64,000 nucleotides of DNA from Salinibacterium amurskyense (GCF_002797685.1 NZ_PGFH01000001.1:620001-684000), one strand, 5' to 3'. Shown: positions 53,470 to 62,800, counted from the first letter of the stretch. Made by a program: numbers and translations. Notes: generated from the sequence alone by a model not told the origin.

Positions 53470-54534
53470 ATGAGTTCCTCCGCGATCGGCAGCCCCGTCG
53501 CGGACACCCTGGGCAGGCCGCTGCACGACATCCGTTTCTCGGTCACCGACCGCTGCAACTTTCGCTGCGTTTACTGCATGCCCAAGGAAGTATTTGGCGC
53601 TGATTACGCGTTCATGCCGCGCGACGAACTTCTGAGCTTCGAAGAGATCACCCGGCTGGCGCGCATTGCCGTGCTTCACGGCGTCGAGAAGATTCGCCTG
53701 ACCGGTGGTGAACCGCTGCTGCGTAAAGGCCTCCCTGAGTTGGTCGGGATGCTGTCGAAGCTGACAACTCCGGCGGGCGCGCCCCTCGACCTCGCGGTCA
53801 CGACGAACGGCTCAGCGCTCGCCCACCTTGCCCCGGCGCTGAAGGAGGCCGGGCTGAAGCGCGTCACGGTGTCGCTCGATTCGCTCGACGACGCGACCTT
53901 CCAAGCCATGAACGACGTGAAGTTTCCGGTGAAGAAGATTTTGGACGGTCTCGACGCCGCCCACGCTGCAGGCCTGGGACCGATCAAGATCAACATGGTC
54001 GTCAAGAAGGGGCACAACGACCAAGACATTGTCGCGATGGCCCGCCACTTCAAAGACACCCCGTTCATCCTGCGCTTCATCGAATACATGGATGTCGGCA
54101 CCACCAACGGTTGGCAGCTCGGCGAAGTCGTGCCCTCGGCCGAGGTCGTGGCTCGAATCAACGCCGAACTCCCGCTCGAAGAAATCGCCCCCAACTACAG
54201 CGGCGAAACCTCGCAGCGCTGGCGCTATCGCGATGGCAGCGGAGAGATCGGCGTGATTTCCAGCGTCACTCAGTCGTTCTGCCACACCTGCTCACGCGCC
54301 CGCATCTCGGTCGACGGCAAGCTCTACACGTGCCTCTTCGCCAGCTCGGGTCACGACCTGCGAGCCCTCATGCGTGACGGCTGCACCGACGACGAACTGT
54401 CGGATGCCATGGCGAGCCTGTGGCGCAACCGCACCGACCGCTATTCAGAGTTGCGCTCGCTCAACACCGCCCGACCGGCGACCACACCAGGACCGGGCGC
54501 TAAGAAGATCGAGATGTCGTACATTGGTGGCTGA
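53470..54534 (+). CDS. moaA: GTP 3',8-cyclase (radical SAM)
   Basis: 354 residues. The radical-SAM cluster is [11 protein letters not shown] near residues 25-35, then [13 protein letters not shown], and a second cluster late in [21 protein letters not shown]. It turns GTP into 3',8-cyclo-dihydroGTP for MoaC. Only ten bases after the MOSC gene, TAGTCT lies 6 bases before its ATG, so it has its own start signal although it may also be read through. Confidence 0.97.
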   Translation: MSSSAIGSPVADTLGRPLHDIRFSVTDRCNFRCVYCMPKEVFGADYAFMPRDELLSFEEITRLARIAVLHGVEKIRLTGGEPLLRKGLPELVGMLSKLTTPAGAPLDLAVTTNGSALAHLAPALKEAGLKRVTVSLDSLDDATFQAMNDVKFPVKKILDGLDAAHAAGLGPIKINMVVKKGHNDQDIVAMARHFKDTPFILRFIEYMDVGTTNGWQLGEVVPSAEVVARINAELPLEEIAPNYSGETSQRWRYRDGSGEIGVISSVTQSFCHTCSRARISVDGKLYTCLFASSGHDLRALMRDGCTDDELSDAMASLWRNRTDRYSELRSLNTARPATTPGPGAKKIEMSYIGG

Positions 54535-54535
54535 C

Positions 54536-54781
54536 ATGACCACTCACATTCGTTACTTCGCCGCTGCCGCCGAGGCCGCTGGACGCGATGAAGAGCACCT
54601 CGAAATTGAGTCGGGGGCAACTCTGGCAACGCTCAAGGACGTGCTCATCGAGCGCTACGGTTCGCTCATGCAGCGAGTCGTCGAGTCGGGATCATTCCTG
54701 ATCGACGGCGTCGTTCGGCGTGATCCCGCGTACGCCGTGGGCGCTCGCGTCGACGTGCTGCCGCCGTTCGCTGGCGGCTAG
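54536..54781 (+). CDS. moaD: Molybdopterin synthase sulfur-carrier subunit
   Basis: 81 residues from ATG 54536, two bases after the moaA stop. A ubiquitin-like beta-grasp (MTTHIRYFAAAAEAAGRDEE to VDVLPPFAGG) ends in the invariant Gly-Gly that is adenylated by MoeB and thiolated. The stop is 4 bases from the convergent moaE. Confidence 0.95.
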   Translation: MTTHIRYFAAAAEAAGRDEEHLEIESGATLATLKDVLIERYGSLMQRVVESGSFLIDGVVRRDPAYAVGARVDVLPPFAGG

Positions 54782-54785
54782 GTCT

Positions 54786-55211
54786 TTACAGCCCCACCCA
54801 TTCGGTCGCGCCGCCCGCGAGCTGCTGACGCTTCCAGATCGGCACCGTTTGCTTGATGCGTTCGACGAGTAGTTCGCACGCCTCGAACGCTTCACGTCGG
54901 TGCGCTGCGGAGACGGCTGCCGACAGGGCAACATCCCCAATCTGGAGCAGCCCAACCCGGTGCGCTGCCGCAATGGCGAGGCCCGTTTCGGCTGCAACTT
55001 CGGCGCAGCACTGAGCCAGCAGCGCTTCGGCTTCGGGATGCGCCTGATATTCCAGCGACCACACTTCGTTGCCGGCGTCGTGATTACGCACCACGCCCGA
55101 GAACACGACGACCGCGCCGGAAGCGGGGGACTCCACCGCGCGCCGGATTGCAGCTTCATCGATCACGGCATCCGTAATGGTGGCGAAGCTTGCGGGGATC
55201 TGATCGTTCAC
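54786..55211 (-). CDS. moaE: Molybdopterin synthase catalytic subunit
   Basis: 141 residues. SGAVVVFSGVVRNHDAGNEVWSLEYQAHPEAE and AIAAAHRVGLLQIGDVALSAAVSAAHRREAFEACE with KRQ near the end contain the residues that add dithiolene sulfur to cPMP. It pairs with MoaD, encoded convergently 4 bases away, so the two subunits are not in one operon. It follows moeB by two bases. Confidence 0.95.
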   Translation of the reverse strand: MNDQIPASFATITDAVIDEAAIRRAVESPASGAVVVFSGVVRNHDAGNEVWSLEYQAHPEAEALLAQCCAEVAAETGLAIAAAHRVGLLQIGDVALSAAVSAAHRREAFEACELLVERIKQTVPIWKRQQLAGGATEWVGL

Positions 55212-55213
55212 GT

Positions 55214-56461
55214 TTAGTACCTCGCGAGCGCAGGATCAATGACCTGCGAGTAGTCGTCGATGCCGCCAACCAAGTGGCGGATATTGGTGAAGCCGGCGCT
55301 CTGCAGCATTCGCAGGGCACGCTCGCTGCGGATGCCGTGGTGACAGTACACAACCACAGGAATGTCGGTGCGGATGTCGGCAAGCCGGTCTCCGAGACCA
55401 CCCAGCGGAATCAGCTCAGCAGTCTCAATCGCGGCAATCGCGTACTCGAAGGGTTCGCGAATATCGACGAGTTGCAGGGGCGCACCACTGCGGAGCATGG
55501 CCGCAAGTTCACGCGAATCGACTTCGTCGCTTGCGCCGGCCGCGTTTCCGGCAGCGTTCGCTTCGCCTGCGCTACTCGCACCGCCCGCACCATCGCTATC
55601 GGCACCAGCGCCACCGGCGGTCGCGGATCCCGGCTGCACGCCACAGAAGGCCTCGTAGTCGATGAGTTCGGTGATGGCATCCGTGTCGTCGTCTGCGGCG
55701 TACTCAAGTTCTCGAAAGCGGCCGGTGAGCGCGTCGTAGGTGGTCACCCGGCCGAGAAGCGGGTCTCCGATGCCGGTGATGAGCTTCACGGTTTCGGAGC
55801 ACATGATGGCGCCGATCATGGCGCACACGGTCGGCAGAACCCCGCCCTCAGTGCACGAGGGAACGGTGCCGGGTGCCGGCGGCACCGGGAAGAGGTCGCG
55901 ATAGGTCGGTCCGTGACCAGCCCACGCCACTCCGGCTTGACCGCCATAGCGCAGGATCGCTCCCCAGGCGACGGGAATGCCGGTCAGCGCGGCTGCGTCA
56001 TTGACGAGATAGCGGGTGGCGAAGTTGTCGCTGCCGTCGAGTACGAGGTCATATCCCGCAAAGAGTGCGAGCGCGTTGCTGGAATCGAGCCACACATCGT
56101 GAAGGACAACCGCGATCTCCGGATCGATCCGACCGAGTGTCTCGGCCATCGAAGCGAGTTTGCTTCGCCCGATGTCGGCGACCCCGTGAGCGAGTTGGCG
56201 GTGCAGATTCGAGAGTTCAACGGCATCCGTATCGATCACGCCGATGGTGCCAACGCCCATCGCGGCGAGGGCGGGGATGGTGGCGCTACCGAGGCCGCCC
56301 GCGCCGACAACGAGCACGTGGGCGTTCGCGAGGCGGCGCTGCGCGAGCTCGCCGAAATCAGGATTAGCGAGTTGGCGCGAATAACGAATCAGCGACTGCG
56401 GGCCGAGCGGCGCACCCGGCTCGACGAGCGGCTTGCGGTCATGCTGAGCAGGCGATGTCAC
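55214..56461 (-). CDS. moeB: MoeB/ThiF-type adenylyltransferase with C-terminal rhodanese
   Basis: 415 residues from GTG 56461 (AAGGA upstream); a start at 56497 is unsupported. The ATP site is VLVVGAGGLGSATIPALAA, followed by DTDAVELSNLHRQLAH. The E1-like domain activates the MoaD C-terminus. A Ala/Gly/Ser-rich linker (about 290-320) joins a rhodanese domain (IREPFEYAIAAIETAE; VVYCHHGIRSERA with the catalytic Cys). Together they could adenylate and sulfurate MoaD. Confidence 0.94.
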   Translation of the reverse strand: MTSPAQHDRKPLVEPGAPLGPQSLIRYSRQLANPDFGELAQRRLANAHVLVVGAGGLGSATIPALAAMGVGTIGVIDTDAVELSNLHRQLAHGVADIGRSKLASMAETLGRIDPEIAVVLHDVWLDSSNALALFAGYDLVLDGSDNFATRYLVNDAAALTGIPVAWGAILRYGGQAGVAWAGHGPTYRDLFPVPPAPGTVPSCTEGGVLPTVCAMIGAIMCSETVKLITGIGDPLLGRVTTYDALTGRFRELEYAADDDTDAITELIDYEAFCGVQPGSATAGGAGADSDGAGGASSAGEANAAGNAAGASDEVDSRELAAMLRSGAPLQLVDIREPFEYAIAAIETAELIPLGGLGDRLADIRTDIPVVVYCHHGIRSERALRMLQSAGFTNIRHLVGGIDDYSQVIDPALARY

Positions 56462-56582
56462 AGGGCAATCCTTACCGCGCCGGAAGCGGCACAGCAACGA
56501 TTCTACTGTTTCGGATGCTGTCGAATCTGGGCGCGTTCGGGTGCGGCAGTGCTGTCACAGCAGGGGCGTCGGCGGTGGCCGA

Positions 56583-56588
56583 TAGGGT
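56583..56588 (+). promoter_or_regulatory. Candidate -10 of the small PH-domain gene
   Basis: TAGGGT about 50 bases upstream of ATG 56638, with an AAGGAG ribosome site next to the start. The 176-base moeB/PH divergent gap holds nothing else clear. Confidence 0.3.
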
Positions 56589-56637
56589 GTGTGCGGGTCG
56601 GAGATCTCGGCCCATTACCCGATTCAAGGAGTACCCG

Positions 56638-57009
56638 ATGGAAGCCGCCGTAATCGCAGCCTGGACGTTCGTTTCTGAAGCCCCGATCCCCGAAGACGTC
56701 ATGCCGATGTTGCTTCCCGGCGAGCAGCCCATCGCGGCCTACAAAACCTTCCGTGACAGCGCCGTCTTCACCAACAAGCGCCTCATCGTGCGTGATGCTC
56801 AAGGCATCACCGGCAAGAAGGTAGAGCTGTACTCGCTGCCCTATTCGAGCGTTCTCATGTGGTCATCCGAGAATGCGGGCACCCTCGATTTCAACGCTGA
56901 GCTCGAACTGTGGACCCGCGCCGGCCACATCAAGATCAAGGTCGGCAAGGCCATCGACGTGCGCAAGCTCGATATGCTCATCGCCAACGTCGTCATCGGC
57001 GCCAGCTAG
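56638..57009 (+). CDS. Small bacterial PH-domain protein (YvbH-like)
   Basis: 123 residues from ATG 56638 with AAGGAG upstream; the frame is open to 56455, but that part is not conserved. FRDSAVFTNKRLIVRDAQG and YSLPYSSVLMWSSENAG with ELELWTRAGHIKIKV form a single PH-like domain (PF08000 type). No membrane segment. Role unknown. Confidence 0.85.
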   Translation: MEAAVIAAWTFVSEAPIPEDVMPMLLPGEQPIAAYKTFRDSAVFTNKRLIVRDAQGITGKKVELYSLPYSSVLMWSSENAGTLDFNAELELWTRAGHIKIKVGKAIDVRKLDMLIANVVIGAS

Positions 57010-57039
57010 CAACGCGACTTATGGAAGGCGGATGGGGCA

Positions 57040-57666
57040 ATGAAAACAGACTTCAAGAAGACGCTCGACGCCTATAAGGCGCGCCACAACGAGTTCAGAA
57101 TTCTGGATGTCCCGCCCCAGCAGTACCTCATGGTCGACGGCCATGGTGCGCCCGGGGAAGGCAGCGAGTATACGGCCGCGATCGGCGCGCTCTATCCGGT
57201 GGCGTACACGCTGAAGTTCGCGAGCAAAGCGCTCGACCGCGACTATGTCGTACCGCCGCTCGAAGCGCTGTGGTGGGCCGAAGATATGGCCGCGTTCACG
57301 ACCGGCCGCGACAAATCGCAGTGGGACTGGACTGCGATGATCCTCACGCCCGAGTGGATCACCGACGCGATGTTTCAGGACGCCGTGGCCGCGGTCACCG
57401 CCAAAAGCAAGACCCCCGAGACTCTGCCCGCTAGCCTCGGCAAGGTACGCCTCGAGATTCTCGAGGAGGGGCTGTGCGTGCAAACACTCCACCTCGGGCC
57501 TTATGACGATGAGGCCGAGATTCTGGCGCAGATGCATGACGACTACATTCCCGAACAGGGGCTGCGGATGACCGGCAAGCACCACGAGATCTACTTCAAC
57601 GACTTTCGCAAAGTCGAGTCATCCAAGCTCCGCACCCTGCTGCGGCAACCTGTCGAGCGGGTCTAA
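57040..57666 (+). CDS. GyrI-like small-molecule-binding protein
   Basis: 208 residues. MKTDFKKTLDAYKARHNEF, PPQQYLMVDGHGAPGEGSEYTAAIGALYPVAY and LQTLHLGPYDDEAEILAQMHD fit the stand-alone GyrI-like (SHOCT-type) domain of cytoplasmic small-molecule-binding hydrolase-like proteins. It has no HTH, so is not a full regulator. Start ATG 57040 with GGAAGG upstream. Ligand unknown. Confidence 0.88.
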   Translation: MKTDFKKTLDAYKARHNEFRILDVPPQQYLMVDGHGAPGEGSEYTAAIGALYPVAYTLKFASKALDRDYVVPPLEALWWAEDMAAFTTGRDKSQWDWTAMILTPEWITDAMFQDAVAAVTAKSKTPETLPASLGKVRLEILEEGLCVQTLHLGPYDDEAEILAQMHDDYIPEQGLRMTGKHHEIYFNDFRKVESSKLRTLLRQPVERV

Positions 57667-57746
57667 TGGGCGGCCGGAACCCGGGGTGCTGCGGCGCATC
57701 GGATGCGATGGCAATGACACTGCGCCGAACTGCTTAGGATGTGGGG

Positions 57747-58247
57747 ATGAGCACGAGTGTGAGTAGCGCCGACGCGCAGGAAGACGGTCGTAACGAGACC
57801 TCAACGGAACGGGGAGATCGCAACTGGACCGAGATCCTCCAAGAGCTGCGCGTCATCCAAACCGGTACTCAGATTCTCACCGGATTTTTGTTGACGCTCG
57901 CGTTCCAGCAACGCTTTTCCGAGCTGGATGACTACCAAGTGCGGATCTACCTCGCCCTGGTGTCAGCTGCAGTTCTCGCGACCGCGCTCGCCGTCTCTCC
58001 CGTGAGTCTTCACCGTGCCCTCTTTGGAAAGAAAGCGAAGCCCGAACTCGTGACGGCATCCGATCGTCTCCTCAAAGTGACGCTGTTCGTGGTGTCGCTT
58101 ACTATCGCTGGCACGGCAATGCTGATCTTCGATGTGGTCGCTGGTCGCACAGCGGGAGCGGTTGCCGGCGGAACTGCGGCCTTCTTGGCTATTGCGCTGT
58201 GGTTGGTTATGCCCACCATCGTGCGCCGAAAACTCTCCAATGAGTAG
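57747..58247 (+). CDS. DUF6328 membrane protein
   Basis: 166 residues from ATG 57747 (GTG 57741 is an alternative). Hydrophobic segments near 42-60, 70-92, 115-135 and 140-160 follow an acidic N-terminus. VIQTGTQILTGFLLTLAFQQRF is the hallmark of DUF6328. TAGGAT lies 6 bases before the ATG. The stop overlaps the next gene by 8 bases. Role unknown. Confidence 0.82.
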   Translation: MSTSVSSADAQEDGRNETSTERGDRNWTEILQELRVIQTGTQILTGFLLTLAFQQRFSELDDYQVRIYLALVSAAVLATALAVSPVSLHRALFGKKAKPELVTASDRLLKVTLFVVSLTIAGTAMLIFDVVAGRTAGAVAGGTAAFLAIALWLVMPTIVRRKLSNE

Positions 58248-59247
58248 AGAGCGAGATACTTTCGTAGAGCCGCGCCGAGAGTGGCGTTACGCCTTTCGCC
58301 GCGCGTATCACGGCTTCATGCTGCACCGCGGAATCGACTCCGCTGCCACGCTCGCCTTCTTCTCGGCGCTCGCCACTCTGCCGGCCGCGCTGAGCGTCGT
58401 CTCTGTATTGGCGATCGCCGAAGGCAAAGATCAGGCCGCCGATACCGTGATCGATCTGGCGACCGAAGTGCTCAAGCCGAGCACCGTCGAGGTGCTCAAG
58501 GAACCGCTTACCCAACTCTTCTCTATCGGCAGCCCCGGAGTCGCGCTCGCCGTCGGGCTCTTGCTGAGTGTGTGGTCGCTGTCGAGCTATGCCACCGCTT
58601 TCGGTCGTGCCGCCAACAGCGTGTACGAAATTCAAGAGGGTCGACGGTTCGTGAAGTTCCGCGGGCTCATGCTCGTGCTCTCCACGTTCCTGCTCGCCGC
58701 CTTCGCCGCCGTCGTGGTGTTGCTGCTCACCACCCGCAACGTTGCAACCGCCGTGGGCGAAGCGCTCGGTATAGGCGAACCCTGGATCACCGTGTGGTCG
58801 ATCGGGCGCTGGCCGGTGCTCGCCGTCATCCTCACCATGATCATCGCGGTGCTCTACTACTACACGCCCAACGTGCGTCACGAACGGATGCGGTGGGTCA
58901 GCACCGGCGCAATCTTCGCGATCGTCACGTGGGGCCTTGCCACCGCGGGCTTCGGATTCTACGCCTCCAACTTCGCCAGCTACGACCGTGTGTACGGCTG
59001 GCTCGGCGGAGCGCTCGCCATGCTCATCTGGCTCTACATCAGCAACCTCGCGTTTGTTGCCGGCCTCGAAGTGGATGCCGAATTCACGCGCCTACGTCAG
59101 CTACTGGCGGGCGTCCCTGCCGAGAACATGGTTCAGTTGCCCCTGCGCGACACCTTCCGTAACCACGTGCTCGCCCGCCGTCAGGCGGAGGACGAGGCGC
59201 GGGGAATTGCAATTCGTAGCCGCGATCAGCAGCCCAGCGGCGACTAG
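58240..59247 (+). CDS. YihY/BrkB-family inner-membrane protein
   Basis: 335 residues from ATG 58240. FRRAYHGFMLHRGIDSAATLAFFSALATLPAALS, then VWSLSSYATAFGRAANSVYEIQEGRRF, and about six spans, is the YihY/BrkB pattern. The central YYYTPNVRHERMRWVSTG and GWLGGALAMLIWLYISNLAFVAGLEVDAEF are well conserved. These proteins are not RNases as once thought; transport or envelope roles are suspected. Confidence 0.9.
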   Translation: MSRERDTFVEPRREWRYAFRRAYHGFMLHRGIDSAATLAFFSALATLPAALSVVSVLAIAEGKDQAADTVIDLATEVLKPSTVEVLKEPLTQLFSIGSPGVALAVGLLLSVWSLSSYATAFGRAANSVYEIQEGRRFVKFRGLMLVLSTFLLAAFAAVVVLLLTTRNVATAVGEALGIGEPWITVWSIGRWPVLAVILTMIIAVLYYYTPNVRHERMRWVSTGAIFAIVTWGLATAGFGFYASNFASYDRVYGWLGGALAMLIWLYISNLAFVAGLEVDAEFTRLRQLLAGVPAENMVQLPLRDTFRNHVLARRQAEDEARGIAIRSRDQQPSGD

Positions 59248-59311
59248 CGCGGAGGTCGCAAGGGGTGAAGCGCTCGCGAGCGATGCATCCGAAGCTAGTG
59301 ACGCTTACCGG

Positions 59312-61591
59312 CTAGCGCTCTGACCGCACGCTCGACTTGAACCCGCGCAAGCGCAGGCTGTTCGTGACGACGAAGACCGACGAGAAGGCCATGGCTGCGC
59401 CCGCGATGAGCGGGTTGAGCAGACCGAGCATCGCGATGGGCAGGGCCGCCACGTTGTAGGCGAAAGCCCAGAACAGGTTGCCGCGGATGATCCCGAGGGT
59501 GCGCTTGGCGAGGCGAACCGCGTCGGCGACGACCATGAGGTCCCCGCTCACGACGGTGATGTCGCTCGCGGCGATCGCGGCATCCGTTCCGCCACCCATG
59601 GCAATACCGAGGTCGGCGGCAGCGAGGGCGGCAGAGTCGTTCACTCCATCACCGACCATCGCGACAACCCGACCTTCGGCCTGTAGCTGGCGGATGACGT
59701 CGAGCTTTCCCTGCGGAGTAATCCCGGCGTGTACGTCAGTGATTCCCACCGCGCTCGCGACGGATGCTGCAGCGCCGGCGTTGTCGCCGGTGAGGAGCAC
59801 GGGGCGCAAGCCGAGCCGCGTGAACTCGGCGATGGCGTCCGCACTGCTTGCCTTGATGGTGTCGCCGACAACCAGCACGCCTCGCGCTTGACCTTCCCAC
59901 GCGATGACCATCGCGGTCGACCCGGCAGCTTCGGCTTTCTCGACCAGGGTGAGGGCGGCATCCGACACCAGCTGCTGGTGATCAGCGGTGAGCCACGACG
60001 GCTTGCCGACGAACACGACGGTGCCATCGATGGTGGCCTGAACGCCGGTGCCAGCATGGGCGGCGAAGTCGGTGACGGCGGGGAGCGTGAGGCCGCGGTC
60101 CTCAGCTGCGGTTACAACGGCACGGCCGACCGGATGCTCGGAGCCAGCCTCAACGGCGGCGGCGCGAGCCAGCACGAGCTCCTCGTTTTCGCCTTCGAGC
60201 ACGTCGATGCTGCTGAGGCGCATCTCGCCGGTCGTGACGGTGCCGGTCTTGTCGAGCACGATGGTGTCGACCGAGCGGGTCTGTTCCAAGACCTGGGGTC
60301 CGCTGATCAGGATGCCGAGCTGCGATCCGCGACCGGTGCCCACAAGCAGGGCGGTCGGCGTTGCCAAGCCGAGGGCGCAGGGGCACGCGATGACGAGTGT
60401 GGTGACGGCGGCCGTGAAGGCGAGCTCGATGGGGCCGCCGGCGATCATCCAGCCGACGAAAGCAACGACGGCAAGGCCGAGAACGACCGGAACGAAGATG
60501 GCCGAAACGCGATCGGCGAGACGCTGGATGTCGGCTTTGCCGGTCTGTGCTTCTTCGACCATGCGACCGAGGCGGGCCAGTTCGGTGTCGCGGCCGACGC
60601 GAGTGATTTCGATGACGAGTCGTCCGCCGACGTTGAGGGTGGCGCCGGTGACGCGATCGTCGGGGCCAACTTCGACGGGTACGGATTCGCCCGTGAGCAT
60701 GCTCGCGTCGACGGCGGAATTGCCTTCGATGACGAGGCCGTCACTGGCGATCTTCTCGCCGGGGCGCACCACGACGTGGTCACCGACGACGAGCGAGGAG
60801 ACAGCAACACGCTGTTCCACGCCGCCGCGGAGAACGGCGGCATCCTTCGCGCCGAGTTCCAGCAGGGCCCGAAGAGCAGCACCCGACTCGCGGCTAGCGC
60901 GGGCCTCGATGTATTTGCCGAGCAGGATAAAGACGGTGACGGCGGCGGCGACTTCGAGATAGATCTCGCTTGAGCCACCGTGGGGAGTTCCGAAGAACGT
61001 CATCGTCATGTGCATGCCAGCTTCGCCAGCGCCACCGAAGAAGAGGGCGTAGAGCGACCAGCCGAACGCGGCGATCACGCCGAGGCTGATGAGGGTGTCC
61101 ATGGTGGCGGCACCGTGGCGGAGGTTCACGGCCGCAGCGCGGTGGAACGGCCACGCACCCCACACGACAACCGGGGCCGTGAGGGTCAGAGCTAGCCATT
61201 GCCAGTAGGTGAACTGCAGCGCCGGGATCATCGACATCAGCACGACTGGCACGGCCAGCGCGGTCGAGACGAGCAGACGGTGCAGCAACTGCGAAGCCCA
61301 ATCGTCATCGCTGCTCTTGGGGCTCGCGTTGTCGTTCTCGTCGCGTTCCTGAATGGGCGCCGGGATGACGGCGCTATACCCGGCAGCCTTCACGGTTTCG
61401 AGAAACTGCTCGGGATCCATGCCCTCGGGCGCGCGAACGCGAGCCTTCTCGGTGGCGTAGTTCACGCTCGCCTCGACGCCGGGGAGCTTGTTGAGCTTGC
61501 GCTCGATGCGGCCAGCGCAGGAGGCGCAGGTCATTCCGGTGATGTCGAGTTCGACATCCAGAAGGTTGACGGTGCTGGGATCGGAGGCCAT
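59312..61591 (-). CDS. copA: Copper-exporting P1B-type ATPase
   Basis: 759 residues. One N-terminal metal-binding domain with C22 and C25 ([12 protein letters not shown]); eight spans with the transport motif C403-P404-C405 in [12 protein letters not shown]; phosphorylation site D447 in [13 protein letters not shown] site [16 protein letters not shown]. It pumps Cu(I) out. The ATG overlaps the copZ stop, and csoR is first in the operon, so it is induced by copper. Confidence 0.96.
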   Translation of the reverse strand: MASDPSTVNLLDVELDITGMTCASCAGRIERKLNKLPGVEASVNYATEKARVRAPEGMDPEQFLETVKAAGYSAVIPAPIQERDENDNASPKSSDDDWASQLLHRLLVSTALAVPVVLMSMIPALQFTYWQWLALTLTAPVVVWGAWPFHRAAAVNLRHGAATMDTLISLGVIAAFGWSLYALFFGGAGEAGMHMTMTFFGTPHGGSSEIYLEVAAAVTVFILLGKYIEARASRESGAALRALLELGAKDAAVLRGGVEQRVAVSSLVVGDHVVVRPGEKIASDGLVIEGNSAVDASMLTGESVPVEVGPDDRVTGATLNVGGRLVIEITRVGRDTELARLGRMVEEAQTGKADIQRLADRVSAIFVPVVLGLAVVAFVGWMIAGGPIELAFTAAVTTLVIACPCALGLATPTALLVGTGRGSQLGILISGPQVLEQTRSVDTIVLDKTGTVTTGEMRLSSIDVLEGENEELVLARAAAVEAGSEHPVGRAVVTAAEDRGLTLPAVTDFAAHAGTGVQATIDGTVVFVGKPSWLTADHQQLVSDAALTLVEKAEAAGSTAMVIAWEGQARGVLVVGDTIKASSADAIAEFTRLGLRPVLLTGDNAGAAASVASAVGITDVHAGITPQGKLDVIRQLQAEGRVVAMVGDGVNDSAALAAADLGIAMGGGTDAAIAASDITVVSGDLMVVADAVRLAKRTLGIIRGNLFWAFAYNVAALPIAMLGLLNPLIAGAAMAFSSVFVVTNSLRLRGFKSSVRSER

Positions 61592-61815
61592 CAGAGGCTC
61601 TTCACGAGCGTGTAGCCTGCCTCCTCGATTGCGGCGCTGACGGTGGCGTCGTCGAGAGGGGTCTCAGACGTAACAGAAACGGTGGAGGGCAAGCCCGAGG
61701 CGAGGTCAACCGAAACTTCGGTGACGCCAGCCACTTCGGAGAGCTCCTCGGTGACGCTGGAGACGCAGTGGCTGCAGGTCATTCCTTCGACCAGGTAATC
61801 GGCGGTGTGGGTCAT
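61591..61815 (-). CDS. copZ: Copper chaperone (heavy-metal-associated domain)
   Basis: 74 residues, a single HMA fold with C14 and C17 in [15 protein letters not shown]. It hands Cu(I) to CopA. Start ATG 61815 with GAAGGAG upstream. Between csoR and copA, and overlapping the latter by one base. Confidence 0.93.
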   Translation of the reverse strand: MTHTADYLVEGMTCSHCVSSVTEELSEVAGVTEVSVDLASGLPSTVSVTSETPLDDATVSAAIEEAGYTLVKSL

Positions 61816-61889
61816 GATTCTCCTTCGATTGCCGCAGGCGCGAGGCGCGGGCGGAAGTTGTTGTGCAGAACAGCGGGGGCTAGCGGAGG

Positions 61890-62171
61890 CTACGAACGAA
61901 CGAGGCGCGCGATTGCCGCACTCGCCTCGCGAATCTTCTCGTCGGCCACAGCACCACCTTCGCGGCTCGCTTCGGCCACGCAGTGGCTGAGGTGGTCATC
62001 GAGCAGTGCGAGCGCGACAGACTCGAGGGCCTTAGTCGCGGCCGACACTTGAGTGAGCACGTCAATGCAGTACGTGTCTTCTTCGATCATGCGATGGATG
62101 CCACGCACTTGGCCTTCAGCGCGACGCAGCCGCTTGAGCAGCTGCTCTTTGTTGTCGTCATAACCAGGCAT
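61890..62171 (-). CDS. csoR: Copper-sensing CsoR repressor
   Basis: 93 residues. KEQLLKRLRRAEGQVRGIHRMI with the Cu(I) ligands C35, H60 and C64 (DTYCIDV, LLDDHLSHC), the same pattern as mycobacterial CsoR. Unlike the CstR-like protein at 37895, its copper histidine is present. The operator at 62190 is 19 bases upstream of its ATG, so the csoR-copZ-copA operon is self-regulated. GAGAGGA precedes the start. Confidence 0.93.
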   Translation of the reverse strand: MPGYDDNKEQLLKRLRRAEGQVRGIHRMIEEDTYCIDVLTQVSAATKALESVALALLDDHLSHCVAEASREGGAVADEKIREASAAIARLVRS

Positions 62172-62189
62172 CGTGATCCTCTCAACCGG

Positions 62190-62206
62190 ATACCCCTCAG
62201 GGGTAT
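62190..62206. promoter_or_regulatory. CsoR operator of the copper operon
   Basis: ATACCCCTCAGGGGTAT is a dyad with one central C. It lies upstream of csoR and is nearly the same as the palindrome at 40265, differing by the spacing of the halves by one base. Confidence 0.85.
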
Positions 62207-62289
62207 TCCCATTAGACGCCTCTAGAGCGGAGAAGTCAACCGCCGAAGTTGACCGCTTGGGTCGACCGCAGTAGCCGACCGCAGTCGCA

Positions 62290-62664
62290 CTAGGCCTTCG
62301 CGAGTGCAGGCCTAGTCAACGCCAACTCGAACGCTACTACCGAGCCGCTCACGGCATCCAATTGAGCGCTGCGCAGCACGGTGCTTATGCGGCCATCGTC
62401 GTGATGGGCGAGAACGACCGGCAATCCCGTCGCCGCAACATGGGCAGTCTCAGCGGGCGTGATCTCGTTGCGGTGGAGCACTTTGAAAGGCACGGGCAGT
62501 CGGGCAACCATGGCATCCCATTGAGGTTTGCGACGGATCGGCGAGTGCGTGATGTCGCACAGCGAGCACGCTGCGGTGCCGAGCATGTGGCCGATCACGT
62601 ACCGGGTTTCGCCCCACACGCCGCCATCCGCGTTGTAGATGCCGGTGTAACGGATGATCGCCAT
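62290..62664 (-). CDS. Conserved hypothetical protein with a CxxC motif
   Basis: 124 residues. A CxxC motif stands in AACSLCDITHSPIRRKP (near residue 34), next to a conserved GMLGT-type helix; the rest (PVPFKVLHRNEITPAETAHVA, LPVVLAHHDDG) is beta-alpha. Length and motif recall proteins with a thiol or metal function, but I do not recognise a family. Same strand as and 118 bases upstream of csoR; the gap holds the CsoR operator, so it is probably not in that operon. Confidence 0.7.
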   Translation of the reverse strand: MAIIRYTGIYNADGGVWGETRYVIGHMLGTAACSLCDITHSPIRRKPQWDAMVARLPVPFKVLHRNEITPAETAHVAATGLPVVLAHHDDGRISTVLRSAQLDAVSGSVVAFELALTRPALAKA

Positions 62665-62800
62665 GATGCCTACCCTGCCTCGACTCGCCCGGCACGGTGC
62701 CGGAACTCCTGCGTGCAGAGTTATTCGGAGACGCCGGGCGCCGCGGATGGGTCAGTGGCGTGTGGTTGCTCCGCAGGTGCCTGGTGTGGGCGCGCTGACG

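Noticed and set aside
59729-60973. A 414-residue frame opposite copA
   Set aside because: Antisense to CopA with its CPC and DKTGT motifs; low-complexity Asp/Gly sequence.
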